DNA of 64,000 bases from Xestospongia bergquistia (GCA_963965975.1 OZ014423.1:372001-436000), one strand, 5' to 3'. Numbered from the stretch's first letter, positions 43,128-56,722 are shown. A program made the numbers and translations. Notes: generated by a model not told the origin, from the sequence alone.

Positions 43128-44621
43128 TTAAACTGTTGCATTAAGTTGACTTGCTAGTTGTTGATTGTTGTGAGTTTTCATGTGACGATGAAGGTTCCCA
43201 GATTGTGAAAATCCTAAGTTACATATCTTGCATCTGTATGGTTTCTCCCCGCTGTGGATCCTCTTGTGTTTCGTGAGAGTTGAAGTATCAGCAAAACATT
43301 TTCCACAGTAGTCGCAGCGATATGGACGTTCACCAGAGTGAGTACGTAGATGAGTCGTGACAGAGGATGATTGTGAAAACCTTTTTTGGCAAATGGGACA
43401 GCTAAAAGGTTTTTCGCCACTGTGAGTGCGCAGATGAGCAGTGAGATTTGCTGCCTGTGTAAAAGCCTTACCACAAATATCACATCGATACGGTTTCTCC
43501 CCACTATGAGTTCTCATATGAGTTTTCAGAGTTGACGGTCGGGCATAACTCTTGCCACAGATTTGACAAACATTGTTTCCCTTGTTTCCAGCCCTTCGTT
43601 GTTTTCCAGATGGAGGAGTGGTAAACATTTTATCGGACATTGGGCTACTTATGTCTGGGGCAATTGGAGTTCCATCTTGATGTTCACTCAAATGAGTAAT
43701 ATTTGGCATAGAAATGCTCTGAAAGACTGGTTTGATATCTTGAATGAAGCGCGTTTCGAATTGCTGCCGACAACCGGGTCTGCCATCAAAACTCGGTGCC
43801 GAGATGGCAGCTGCTATGGGGATACCATTCAAAGATTGCAAGAGGTCTGGTGGTTGATCGTCGTCTGCTGGGAAGCCGTTCAGTTTAGTCATAGAGGTGG
43901 AGGTAGGTGTAGAGGCCTGTGGAGTGCTCGATCCTGAGCTAGCGTTCAGTTGTAGTAGAGCGTTCGCGATGTCTCGTTGATCCTGGGGAACGGATGGCCT
44001 GTGAAAAAGAGAGAGAAAGATTGAACAATAAATTGCAAAGTCAGTTTCCTGTGACAAAATTTACGACTACGCACACGAACAGAAGGTTAGAAAGACTGAT
44101 CACCGACTCCCTTAACAGTGTAGCTATCTCTGAAACATCTCTAGCCATTCTTTCTTTTCTTGAGAAACGTCTACTACTACAGATAAGAGCCCTTGTGGTC
44201 GTCAAATAAAGTCGGAATGCAAATCTATGCTTGCCGACGACCACGCAGTATACTAAGGCCAATGTATGGATTATGAAGCATAGAAACTAGACTCTATTAT
44301 AGCACATCCTACACACCACACTATACTGAACATGCATGCATACCATACATACACTAAAGTTGTAAAGGGTGTCACTCACTTTTGTTCAAAGGGAGCATAC
44401 TGTGAGTAAGCTATATCAATTGGTTGACCATGAGGGATAAAGAAGGGTGCAGGAGACATATCACCTCGACGTCCAGCAGTTGCATTAACATTGAAATATT
44501 GTCCAGGGAAGATATGAGTCGGAGGAAATCCAGCCATGAAGTTGGACATAGCTGCAGGATTCTCTGTCATGTACATTGGCCTAGAGGTCTGTACAGCTTG
44601 GACTGTTGTTGCTAGTGACAT
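43128..44621 (-). CDS. Glass-type five-finger C2H2 transcription factor, gene 2
   Basis: Two coding exons (44380-44621 and 43128-43998) give about 370 residues, starting [20 protein letters not shown]. The N-terminal half is low-complexity with proline, serine and threonine. Then five C2H2 fingers: [68 protein letters not shown] and [16 protein letters not shown]. It is closest in this window to gene 1, which has the same finger order; the first finger ([11 protein letters not shown]) is nearer the insect Glass form than gene 1 ([11 protein letters not shown]). The N-terminal halves of the two are not alike. A promoter-like ACCGTATACT element lies upstream at 44960-44969. Confidence 0.94.
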
Positions 44622-47600
44622 CCCACCTTTGCTAGTTTGTGCTATTGCCTTGTGAGCAAAGTTTCTCTCTTCTTATGGCTTCAAACACTACTCCAAAGTT
44701 TATTCACACTCCACTGCCTTCTCTTGCACTTAGCCGGAATCTCGTAGTCTAAGTGTTGTTTACACCTTGCTTGGCGAAGAATGGTAAGCTTTTCAGATGG
44801 AGAGAAGTTTGCGCAAAGTATCTTTGCTGCAAGTGGAGAGTTAGTTACTTAGCTATAGCTCTTGAGCCACTTCTTGATAACTGAAAACTCACTACAGCTC
44901 GTTCGGTATTCATAGCCATACACCGAAAGGGCTTCCATATCACTGGAGTATCCGGAGATAGTATACGGTAAATGCAATAAAAATTGTATTAATTTTAGTA
45001 CTGTTTTAGTGTAGTGTTAACTAAATTAGAACTAGACAATACATTGAATAAAAGTGGAGAATGTTATAATGCGCACAATAAAGATAAACACTTCAATGAG
45101 AAGAATCTGCACATATGCAAATAACTATTATGCACATCTTGTGTTAATAATGCCATGATGACAAATCTTTGCATAGAACTGAAGCACTTGAACTCATATA
45201 GTGTCACAGATCATTGATGACCACTTATTAAGTGTTGCAAATATAATCAACAGTAAGTGCTTCAGGAAACCTTTGAGGCAAGTATAATAGTCCAAACTTC
45301 AACAGTACTTAAACAATTAAAAAGGTTCAAAAATCATAATTAGCTTAATTGATAGGTAGTCATTCAAAGAAAGTTGTGGTTCTACTTATAGTAAGTGATT
45401 TGGTCTATTTAAGGATATAGTAATGATGTGACAACAAAAATAACTTATGTATTTTACTGTTTACTCATCCAGCCCACAGTATCAAGTTACAAGGAGCAAC
45501 ACTTATAACACACTTATCTAACTGAGCTGCAAACAGAACTCTGTTTCAACTCTTTTTGTTGTCACTGTTACTGTGTGCAGAAGACATATTGTAAAGTTGT
45601 ACATGAGGTTAGGATTAGCATTATCATATATTATTGAGGTCTATTAACTGCTCTACATATATGGACCTCATTCAAACTATCACTATTACTGAATAAATAC
45701 ATTTATACATGTATACAAAAAGAAAAGATGACTTTTACATAAGTTTGCTCAGTTGAGTTTGTGGTTATCACTTTATATTATTAATGTAAAGGAGAAGTGT
45801 AGCAAATTCATGGACCACCGATAGAACCCTTGTAATTTCTTCCTTGTAGTTACTTGCTAGGGCTGCATCTACCACAAATTGCTTCTAGGCTGACTGTATT
45901 AATCGCAGACCAGTTTACCACACCTAAGCAACTTTTAATACATCTCGCCACAAACAATTTACATGTCTAGGTCTACACAGATCCATGTACGGTTGTTGGA
46001 ATGCAGTCAAGAGGAACTACACGGGCGGTAAGTTTGTTTCAATGTACTCTTTAAGGGATGATTCTATATAAATAAACATTGATAGTACAGTGAATGATGC
46101 AGTACTACATAAAGCACAACAGCTAGACTCAGCATTAATGAAAGTCATATAAATTATTACTTCTATATAGCAACTATCACATTAATGGACTTATAATTAT
46201 GGTTGTTATTACTTGATGTCATTACTGACCACTTAGGATCTCTGTGTGATAATCAAGTTTTAGAATCAATGCTGCACTGTAAAGGCTTGTGGATTGGTCC
46301 TACAGCAATCAACAGCTGAAGGTGAAAGAGTGATGGAATCCTTTCATTAGTTAGAGCAAAGTCAACTAAACTGTCCCCTTGCACTATATCACTAAATTAT
46401 ATGTAATATTTGTCAACAATTGTGGTCCATCTGATGCTCTAGTAACAGTTAGTATAACGTTTTAGAACAAACCATTTTTTGCATTGAAACTTCAAAACCA
46501 GTCGTTTCATTTTAAACTTGATTGGCTTTACTGTCTATTAAAATGACCTTACAGTCAATGATTGTAAACTTACTAATGTATAGCTACAGTATATGCTCTT
46601 AGTATACTCTCTATGATATAATGTAATATTAATAATACATGAGCATCCAAAGATGGTTATGTATGTACACAGTGTGGTGATGTATACTATATTAGTGGCT
46701 AACATCATAGTGCAAGGGTTATTGACAGTGGTTGGTGTGTATCATCACTGCTCTAACCATTAGCGATCTAACCACAGCACCTGTGACTTATGTATTGGGA
46801 TGGGCTTTAATTCGGGGCCACCTGTCCAATGGATTGGACTCATCTCTCACTCTACCCTTCCTGTTACAGGATACCTCACCAACACCAGAACTACAACTAT
46901 TAGATTAGTTGTATTTCTGAAGTTGGTGTCTCTGGTATCACTGAATAGCTTACATTTAGTAGAAGGATGTTTATTACATAAATACTGCTAGTGTTTTTTT
47001 TAATGGTGAACAACAATAGACACCTATTTCTACATGACTTAATGAACCAACAAAACTGCATTATCAAAGCTGTATGTTAATTAATCATGAAGATATAGAG
47101 CTGCCCAGTTTTCAGATAATTTGTGTAAACTAGTATAAGTAGAGAAGCCTCTCTGATAATAACACATAAATACTCTCTAGGTCTTCTTCAAGTGGCTAGA
47201 CAATGGAGAAGTAGTAATCAAAGGACCTGGAGTGTATTTTGCACATATGCTGGAAGCTTTGTAGAGTTATTTGTAGCTACATATAAGTGCCAATTGAATG
47301 AAGCTAAAATAATGCTGTACTAAACATCATTCAATTGATTGCATCTGTAACATGCATCTGTACTGACAACATATGATTACTATAAATGTTAGCAATTGAC
47401 AGTAAACAACACTATATACATAATTAGATTTATTTCATGAATAGCTGTTGCTATGAAGTTAGCGTAATGGTTAGAGAAGACGTCCAATTCCTAGTAAAGT
47501 TTGCGGATGGTCATATAAAACAGCAGCCCTATAGTTACACGACAATATAGTTGGAGCTATGAACATTAGTTAGCCTGCTTTACAGAGTACATTATTACTG

Positions 47601-48588
47601 TCTATAGGGAGAACCCATATACGAACTGTCATATATTGAAATTGAGTAATGTTTGTTTAAATACAGGAATCTGTCCTCTTGACAAGTCGTTGCATACATG
47701 AAAGGAGCAAAGAACGGTAGACATTTCTTTGCAGTTAACTTTAACTGTCTTATGGCTTTTAAATAATTAATTATAAAGTAACAATTAAAATATCTATAAA
47801 CGTATGTGGTGAGTGGTTGTTTGTCTTTAAGTTGGTATGTAAGCAAAAACTTGTGTACTAAGCAACTTGGATGAAAGCTCAGAAGAAGAGGTGGATAAAC
47901 TACTAATAGATGTTTTAAATGTATCAAACATCAACAATTTAATTTGTTACTTGGATGCATTAGATTGGTTGTTTACTTAACTAAAAGATCAACAAGAAAG
48001 GTTGTGAAACACCCCTAAGCAATGTACTAGTGGACTCAAGACTAAGCAAACAGAAGGATGGAATATGGGTTGATGAGACACAGCCCACACTGACTGCCCC
48101 ACCAGTTGTGGTTCATGCCCTTCCTTAGTGTATATTGCAAGGCAAAAGTGTCCATTAGTGCCATTATGCACCTCTCAAGCAGCAGGCAATCAAGACCACA
48201 ATCAAGTAAACTAATCTTTGTAGTCAAGAGCAGTGATATTTGCTTACCTAAACCTACTTATAAAGCCATGCCTCAGGTTCATACCTGTCTAGCAAATCCC
48301 ATTAGACTAAAAGTGACACAGAGAACAAAATTAATAGTTGTCAGTATGTAATTAAATTAACTTGCAACAAATAGGCTTCTTTCTTCTTAAAAATTTAGGA
48401 AAATACTTTAAACAATTAGACCAGATTCAAATTAAGGATATAGCAATTATCTTAAAACGTTATTTCTATATTCAGTATGGAAATGATATCTGGTATAGTT
48501 TTAGGCTGCCATTGACATAGCATACCATTTGAAGCTATAGGAATTAATAACAATTAGTATCATTTCTTACATAATTAATCACTGATTC
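44622..48588. other. 4-kb gene-poor interval
   Basis: I see no complete gene. 44960-44969 (AGTATACGGT on the plus strand) matches the outward arm of copies A and B. Exon-like pieces are an ATG frame at 45963-46030 ending in a GTAAGT donor and an open stretch at 47181-47264 after a CTCTCTAG acceptor. Short open frames at 46800-46991 and 48106-48351 resemble nothing I know. These could be parts of a divergent or non-coding transcript. Confidence 0.55.
44960..44969 (-). promoter_or_regulatory. Single TCCGTATACT-like element upstream of Glass-type gene 2
   Basis: AGTATACGGT on the plus strand, that is ACCGTATACT reading toward the minus-strand zinc-finger gene, about 340 bp before its ATG. Nine of ten bases match the arms of copies A and B, with the same orientation relative to the gene. 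No partner arm is visible to its right. Confidence 0.45.
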
Positions 48589-49783
48589 AGTTTATATTTC
48601 TTGGAAGCCAGTTGGGAATTGGTCTCTAAGTCATATGAGTGACACAAAGCCTTTCTTTTAGATCCTATGTACAAAATATAATTGATATAGAATAGTTTCA
48701 CTCTATCTTACCTGCAAGATTTTGTCGATGTTGAACAATATCATCTGCTGATCCTACAGTTTTTGCAACAGGTTGTGACATGGGATGTTGACTGAAATAG
48801 AGGTCAAGCTCTGCTTTCAGTTTAGGACAGAAAGTGGGTCTTAAATGTTCTGAATATGGTATTCCAGTAAATGGGTCACTTGGAGGCCGTCCATTCATGA
48901 GATCTAGTTCATGTGACTTATCAATACTGGATTGATCCACATAGTATCCCGAGGGTAGGATGTGAGGGAGTAACATAATCTCATACGTTAAAGCATCCAA
49001 AAACTTTGAAGGCATTTCATTTGCCTCACTAACAGATGATACTTCTGTTGCTTTCCTAGTACTAGTACTAGATACAGACAGAGTATCATGTGATCTCTCA
49101 TTCAATGTATCATCACAATCCACATGATATAGTTTTGTGGTAACAGGACTAGAGGAAGAACAACCTATTGGTTCCTTACTGAGTAAACTATGCACAACTT
49201 GTTCAAATGTCTTCCTTTGTTCAATGGTAGCACTTTTACTGAGGTGGCCCCATATCTCTATGTATTGAATGGCTAATGGTTTGGGTCCAGAACAATACAA
49301 AAATTCAATATTTAAAGTAGTTAGATTGAGGGTAATCTTGAGTGGCTGTGAAGTGATTTCTTGGCAAAGTAACTTGGCATGCACTTGGCTTCCAACTACC
49401 TTATTAGGTAGTATAAAGCAAGATGGGTTCTCTCTCTTGGACCACTGCTTGTTGTGTAGAATAAGAGGCAATCGAGTGGTTGAATAGACAAAGCAACCAC
49501 AATCTTTCAGAGCAGTTGCTTTGCCTGCAGACAGTCGAAGTTTGCAGGTTTCTTCAGCATCCAACCTGGGTTTAATAAGTATGTGTGTCAAATTAATGGG
49601 TAAATTAAAGGTTAATTTAAGAGATACAGGAGGTCGAACAAAGCTCTCAACTCTTACACCTTTATTCCTCACTAGTGGGTCTTGAGAGAATAAGTTTTCA
49701 ATCTCTAGCCCATCAACAGTGACACAACTGAGCTCAGCATTAGTTATGAAGGGATTAATACCCCAGTTGATTATGTTGTCCAT
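48589..49783 (-). CDS. UBOX5: UBOX5/RNF37-like U-box ubiquitin ligase
   Basis: Start at 49783 (MDNIINWGINPFITNAELSC). The N-terminal domain of about 200 residues is the RNF37 type, with FVRPPVSLKLTFNLPINLTH, LSAGKATALKDCGCF and LAIQYIEIWGHL. After a serine/threonine-rich linker comes the U-box, from FLDALTYEIMLLPHILPSGY through SDPFTGIPYSEHLRP to CPKLKAELDLYFSQH; no metal ligands, as expected. A last small exon (48589 to about 48650) adds GSKRKALCHSYDLETNSQLA and a stop. Human RNF37 continues for about 150 residues to a RING-like cysteine cluster; this gene model has none. It is a nuclear E2-binding E3 in vertebrates. Confidence 0.9.
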
Positions 49784-52700
49784 ATATGGTGTATGGTATA
49801 TGTGTTGTAGTAACGATAAGAGATATAGTGGGTTTTATCAAAACTACCAGTAAGATACAGGTGAGTAAGAACAGATAGTTGTGTGAGTACGTGGGCACTT
49901 TACTCTAACCTAAAAACCACGTGTTGTGTTAACACTGGACTCTGTCACATCTCCCGACCCTGAGATAGTAGTGTCCGCTACAATGTGTTGTCTAGAAGGT
50001 GAAACCAAGAGGATATGATTTAAGAGTGCTTGATAGAGGTAATAATATGCCTATGAATAGTAAATTAAGACCATAACCTTTCAGGGAAATGATATTTATA
50101 AATAATGCATATACACACTTAACTAAATCAGACAGGTATGTTAAAAATATGCATTAGACTGATCTAGTGGTCGGTCACATATTGTCAACATGCATATCTG
50201 TAAACATATCGCCACATCACCTACCACAATAAAATGCATTAAGATACAGACAGTTTGCCTTTGATGATATACAAGTACTAATTATCAGAAACCCGAAGCT
50301 AATTACCTTAGCCTATACTGGTAACCAGTAGTAACCATGGAAACATATTCTAATGGGTAGCTAGTGAGAACGCTATATTATAAAAACTATACTAACAACC
50401 ACAAGTTATATTACAATGCTGTACTTTTAACATTGGTATTAATTACTGTCATGACATAGATTGTGTTTGTAGAAGGAAGCGCCTTATGATGTGTGTATTA
50501 ACTGGCAAGCCCTATCAGTGAGTTATACAAGTGCCAAGTTAAGGTAGCCTTTCAAACGCAATCCAATTGTCGACCACTTTAATTGTCGGGATAGTTACTT
50601 TGCTCTCCTGGTTAAAACCTCAAACAGGATAGCCATTCAATGTTTTCTTGTCATTTAATTATTATCGTATCCTTTACGCTGTCAACCTCAAGGCGATTTC
50701 AAGGAAGAGAGGCCTTTTTTAAAAACAAATATTCTTCTTTAATAAGAGTAGAATAGACTAATATATCCTGTGATAAATGTACTATTTAGCATCATAACAA
50801 AACATCTCATCACTCTAGAAATATTACTCTACTAAAACACCAATAAGGGCTCATTAATTTCTTATCAGCATTTTAATATCCTCTTACAAATGTACTTGGA
50901 CATAATTTAGGTAATTTGTACACTGGCCCAACCTGACCTGCTGTACACACCTGTCCTCACGTCAATGTGTATATGAGAGTATAAACATCATTTATCATGT
51001 GCCAATAGTAAAGCATTGTCAATTGAATCAAGAGAGTAACAGTTAAGGGATGATAGTGATAAAGTGTTATAGCATATTAGGCAATAGAATGTATGGTATT
51101 TGTTGGTATTAAATTATTACATTGTCTGATTATTAAACAGAGGAAAATAATAAAGTCTTTTCTTTGCTATGTCGTGTGTCCTGAAACCTGTACACACTAA
51201 CTATTAGGTGTATTACCTTACAAAAACTATAAATACTCAAATTACAGAGGTATGTGAGAGTGAGCTCTGCCAAGAAGGGCATTATAAGAGAAATGGTAAT
51301 AGTGTATGTGTGTGTATGTCACTCTCTCTCTTCCTTATACAGGTACAGTTCATTTTCTTATAAAAATTAATTCAACCTTATCAACCAGTTTACTCTGTAT
51401 TCAATTACATAGACAACCTACTATATGTCTCTATCATAACTGATCCCTAGTAACACATTAGTATAAATCTGTCATTCATTGTCATGTACACAGAGTAACC
51501 ATAGCAACTACAGGTTACCGTTAATATTCTACAATGGGTTACTATGCACACACAATCAGAACTGTTATATTAAACTATTTGTAGCAATCAAAGATTTATA
51601 GATTAATAAAAAAACTAGAACTATATAACAAATTGTTATGATTCCACCCACCTATTCTGAAATGAAGCTCACTTGTAAGAAGAAACCTATTTATTGGCAG
51701 CTGGTGATAATATGAAAAATGGCCTGTTGCCTGGCCTCCTTTGTAAACACACACTTGTCCAGAACTCTCACAAAACCAAAAAGTGCTATGCTAATTACAC
51801 TAGATTGTTAGATAGCATGATAGTTTTGCAGTAATTATTATAAGATTTTAAGAGATAAGCCATAATAATGAATGTTATTAGAGGATAAAACTAACTAAAT
51901 ATCAAACTACTCATACAATTAATGTCAGTAATTATCTAATAGAGTATATTATATTTCAGACTAGGCACTGTACTAATATATAGTCTGTTATCACTACATA
52001 GACCGCTATACATGTTATCAAGGTAACCACCTACAACCACTAACTCTATAATCAGAATATGATATCATAAAATGTGAGATAGAGGGTAGTTGGAAATGGA
52101 CTAGGTGGGCTAAACACCGCCTAGATAATCCAAGTGATAGACACCTGTTAAATGCTTCCTACTTGTAATACCAGCCCTCTGATTCTATCATATGCAAACA
52201 TTGGTTTTAATAGTATTCATGATTTAAGTGCTGTGTTATACTGATGTTCACAATCATATTGAATAGCTGTAACAATATTCATGAGTAATATGATGCTTGT
52301 AGGCAGATGTGTAGTGGCTTCTTTAAGAGGTTTTCAACAGCTGGATCATTAAAAGTCAAGTGGTTGAAGCCTAGGCAAGACTAAACAACCACATTGTGTT
52401 TTGATCCATCTACAAATCCATCCATCTATCCCCCTCTGATCTATCTACCTTCCATTCATATGTTTGACCATATATCTGACCCATATTTCTATCCACAAAT
52501 GCATTCATTCATTCTGTTCTATTTGTAGTTCAATGCCAATAGTAATTTCATAAATTTGTAAAATCGTTTTTTGTCGTATATGTTATTAATATAGCTACAA
52601 ACATGAGTAAAATATACAAATAAACAATTTATTTACTCTTGTTCTAAATAGTACACAGAGACCATGCAGCTGGTCTTGTAATAGGTAATAAACAAACAGC

Positions 52701-52897
52701 TGTAATATCCTTTGCACTAGAGGGGGGGATTTACTGAGCTCGGTAGACCTAGCCACATGAAAGTATTACTAAGAGACCATCTAACCTAAATCAAATCGAC
52801 AGTCCACTTGGTTGGGTTCTGTGAACACTGTCAGATATCTGTAACCCTTATAAGGTGTAAGATATGATAAATATGCCTACACCAAATATATATATTA

Positions 52898-52940
52898 TAC
52901 ATAAATAAATATATATATATATACATATCACATACATACA

Positions 52941-53035
<95 letters not shown>

Positions 53036-53038
53036 TTG
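52898..53038. repeat. (TA)n microsatellite
   Basis: About 140 bp of TA repeats interrupted by CATA. The frames seen in it are repeat artefacts. Confidence 0.95.
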
Positions 53039-53752
53039 TATACATTAAGTCCTAAAATGTGACAGCATGATAAGTTGGGGAAATATTATTACTTCATGAA
53101 GATAACAAGTATGACATTAGTAGCCTTAAACGCCAGCTGGGCTTAATAAGGTCTAATGCAATTATCTTAGTGAACTAGAGAGTTGTAATAGAGTTATTGG
53201 ATAGTTAACATTCTATATTGTATCAGATCCTAATGGTATCATGTTTTTGTCTATTATATTTCTACAGCCTGCACACAACATTATGACACATTAGATGGCC
53301 AGCTGGAGGAGGTCACAATCAACACAATCTTAATACAATGTTGCTAAGCAACTACTGAGTGGGCAGGCCAATCACAAGCCACTAAGCCACTCCTATATGG
53401 AGTGTTCCCACAATGGCACTATCAGATGTTTATGAATAATTCATGAGTTGTGACGTCATGTTGACATTGTTTACAGTTACCAGGGTTATTACTCTATTTT
53501 TATTATCCACTATCAACCACAATATATATAATGTGGCTAGTGGTTTATATTAGTCTGTACAAATGAAATACAAATTTTACTACAAATATTAGTTAAAATA
53601 ATTACATGAGAATCCTTATTATATTGAAATTGAAAAATGATTTGGATATAATTTTATTAACTTTTAAATTAATAACTTTATTAGTTAAGGAAATTCTGAT
53701 TCTATTTGCCAAAAATTATGTTGTCCAAGAGAAGCTTAGTAACTTTGTGCGT

Positions 53753-53780
53753 ATGTGTGTGTGTGTGTGTGTGTGTGTGT
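53753..53780. repeat. (GT)n microsatellite
   Basis: About 28 bp of uninterrupted GT repeat in intergenic DNA. Confidence 0.9.
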
Positions 53781-56722
53781 ATTATTTGTGAAGTCAACTA
53801 ATATGAAGTCTATTGTGTGAGGTAAATTATGTCTTGGCAACTAACCATCCATTCATTATTTATTATGACACTTACCACTATGACTTACCTCAAATATTAT
53901 ACATAGATAGGATATATACTAATAAACATGTCATTCATTATTATAATACATGTTACTATGTCTCAATGGGTCAGGCATGAGAGAGGTATGCAAATGTTTA
54001 CCAGCAAACTAATATCATTTAATCCTTAATAAAGAAATAACCAAGTATTTCTGTGGTGAGATCAGCCACGATACATATTTTATTAAAAGAGCACATGATA
54101 CAGAATATAGTGTTTGAAATTATGGAGTATTATAATTAGATGAACTACATGGTTTCACAAATCATGTCCTACTATTATCTTATGGTGTTTCACTTAATAT
54201 CAGTTACACCTTGTAAACCAATATAATGATCTTGCTTAAGTACCATTTGTATAGTCTTTATAATTACTAATAGAGTAATGATATAATATTATTATTTACT
54301 ATTGATATAAAATGACACAGATGTTATTGACCACGAATTATTATATATGTTGACAAAAGAGTTAAAATTGATACAGACGTATATATTGACTGTTATTGTT
54401 ATTATGATATTTATTGCACATAATCGTACAAGTATCTCCGTGTGTACGATAACTAAGTTAATTATACTATCACATTAAAAGGAGACTGGAAGTCAATGGA
54501 GTCCCCCTTGTGAACAAGTAAGGCCTCTTGGTATGAGGACTAACAAATTGAGCAATAATAGAATAATTACGATAACATTATCTTTAATGATAGTACAATA
54601 TAGATGTGCTTTGTCAATAAACATGTACACATACATGTACATGTACACGTACATAATAACACAAATGTAACATCCTTTTTGAAAAGAAACCATTTCATTT
54701 AAAGTTTGTTTCAAGTGGGTACTTTGTCAAAGGTGTACAACAACCTATCAATATAAAGAATATTATATTGATTACCCACAACAATCATTTATGTACTACT
54801 AATACACTTCTACTTCGCTTGTATAGATATGTCTCTCTAGTAATAGTATGTGGCCGGTGCCAAACCAAAGGCCAGTAAATGATTTGATTATGTGGTTAGC
54901 CTGCTGTTCTACCCAATGATCGATAGCTCCAGGTGTCCAAGAGAAGGCTTCTAACCAACTAACCAACTTGTGGATACAACACAAGTTGATTAGTAAAGAA
55001 ACTTAATTGTTACAAATTGATTCCTCTGTAAACTAAACCCATTTGTAAAAAAAACACGAGTATTCTACTTTACTGATCATGTAATTCCACTCAAGTTAAA
55101 AAATTCATATTATGCTGCAATTTAGTAGATACAAAAACTCTTGTTATAAAAAGGAGTGTATTATAAAAACATGATGAAACCTTTTAAAGGACATACAATG
55201 CACAAGGTCAAAATGAACAGACTTTAGGCCCACAAGACAAAAGGCAACAGTTGTTATTTTTTTAAAAGTTTATATTATAAAAAGGTTAACACAACAATAC
55301 TATTCACTGATATAGAAAGGTCAGCAGGTTAGTGATTATTACTGGATCAAACAGTCTGGTATCCTCTTCTCATCTTACATACAATATCTAGTGTAAGATA
55401 TGTTATGATAGAACATAAGATTATCAGTAAAAGAGATAGGAACTACTGTAATAACATTGGGTGTACACGTGCGAACTGTGGACTTTGTTTTTGCTCAATT
55501 TTACTAGTAGTATCATCCAGTATCTATTAATATAGACACACATATATATATATTGTTGAAAAGGCATAGATAGAGAGGTAATAGGTATGATAGAATTCCA
55601 GCTATTTCATTGGCTGTTGCTATGGACTCATTAGATGTATTTTGATTGGTTGTTGTGTTGTATATATAGCTTGGTTTTGTTTATTGATTTTAGTATTGGT
55701 TGTACAGACAAACATAAAGTCTGAAATGTTCTATCATATATATATATATACTAGCTATCTAATAAAAGTGACAAAAAAGCTGAAAATTCTAACTGGTTTA
55801 ACTATGAATAAAAGACATTGAGATCACTTTGGTATCTATGGTAACAGAACTGTTAAAGTACAGGACCCTTACCACAGTCAATGGAGATATACAATTTGAG
55901 GTTAGGTAAATAGGAACAATGAAGTCATCTTACTAACACACATCACAGGTAACAACCTAGTAGTGGCTAGACAAACTTATTAATTGGGTTAAAAAAGAGT
56001 TTTTAGTAAATTGGTATATCTAGTAACTTTTTATAACCTAACCTCATAATTGTAAACACATTTAATAATACATTTATTTAATAAGACAGATAAAATAATA
56101 ATAATTATTATATTAATGTTAAAATGGACGCATGGATGGATAAATGGACAAGAGGATGGATAGTCAAATGGACAGATGGGTATGGGGACAAATGATGTAT
56201 GGATAATTGTATGATCTAAACTAACCAGTCCTGTTCTGTTCCCTTTATCACAACTTTGTGGTCAATATACAGGAAACCTTAAAAGGTGAAGGTTCATGAA
56301 AGAGGATCAATAGTATCAATAAAGGAAGTACACTCTTAACTGTTCTTATGTTAGCACACATTGTGGTTTTATCAAACAGAACTAAATATGACATCATATA
56401 ATACTATAACAAACTACTATAACAAATCCTCTATTTAATTAAGAACTGTATTTTTTATTTTTCATGTACTATTAAATTAATGTAGCTAAGATATTCTATC
56501 ATGCTACTCAGTACTATAGTAATCCACTCTAGTTTAGATGACCTAATTTTAAAGTATTATTGCGGTTTTTATAATAATTATAACAATAGTCTTACTTTCT
56601 AAGAAGAGCTCTGTCGAGTATACCTCCTGGACCACGCCCATTTATGGACTCGTTAACATGGCGACCAACGAATATGCAATTTAGTGAAAAAGACAGATTA
56701 CACTTTTTGAATTATTTCCAGC

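Larger units (their letters stand above)
49784..56722. other. Largest gene-poor interval, 6.9 kb
   Basis: Between the divergent UBOX5 and FN3-receptor starts. It is AT-rich with a TA microsatellite (about 52898-53038) and a GT run (about 53753-53780). Exon-like scraps, all weak: 53268-53347, which after TTTCTACAG reads CTQHYDTLDGQLEEVTINTI and soon stops; and 55841-55912, a short ATG frame (MVTELLKYRTLTTVNGDIQF). A CRE palindrome TGACGTCA lies near 53451. No family was recognised, so this is probably non-coding DNA with regulatory elements. Confidence 0.55.

Noticed and set aside
43994-44209. Plus-strand frame [13 protein letters not shown] in the Glass-type gene 2 intron
   Set aside because: Antisense to the intron between two well-supported exons, with no family match.
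52848-53045. Tyr-Ile repeat frame
   Set aside because: Translation of the TA microsatellite.
54799-54984. Minus-strand frame with a tryptophan-rich stretch (MCCIHKLVSWLEAFSWTPGA)
   Set aside because: Short, no splice context and no family resemblance; nearest explanation is chance or a decayed repeat.
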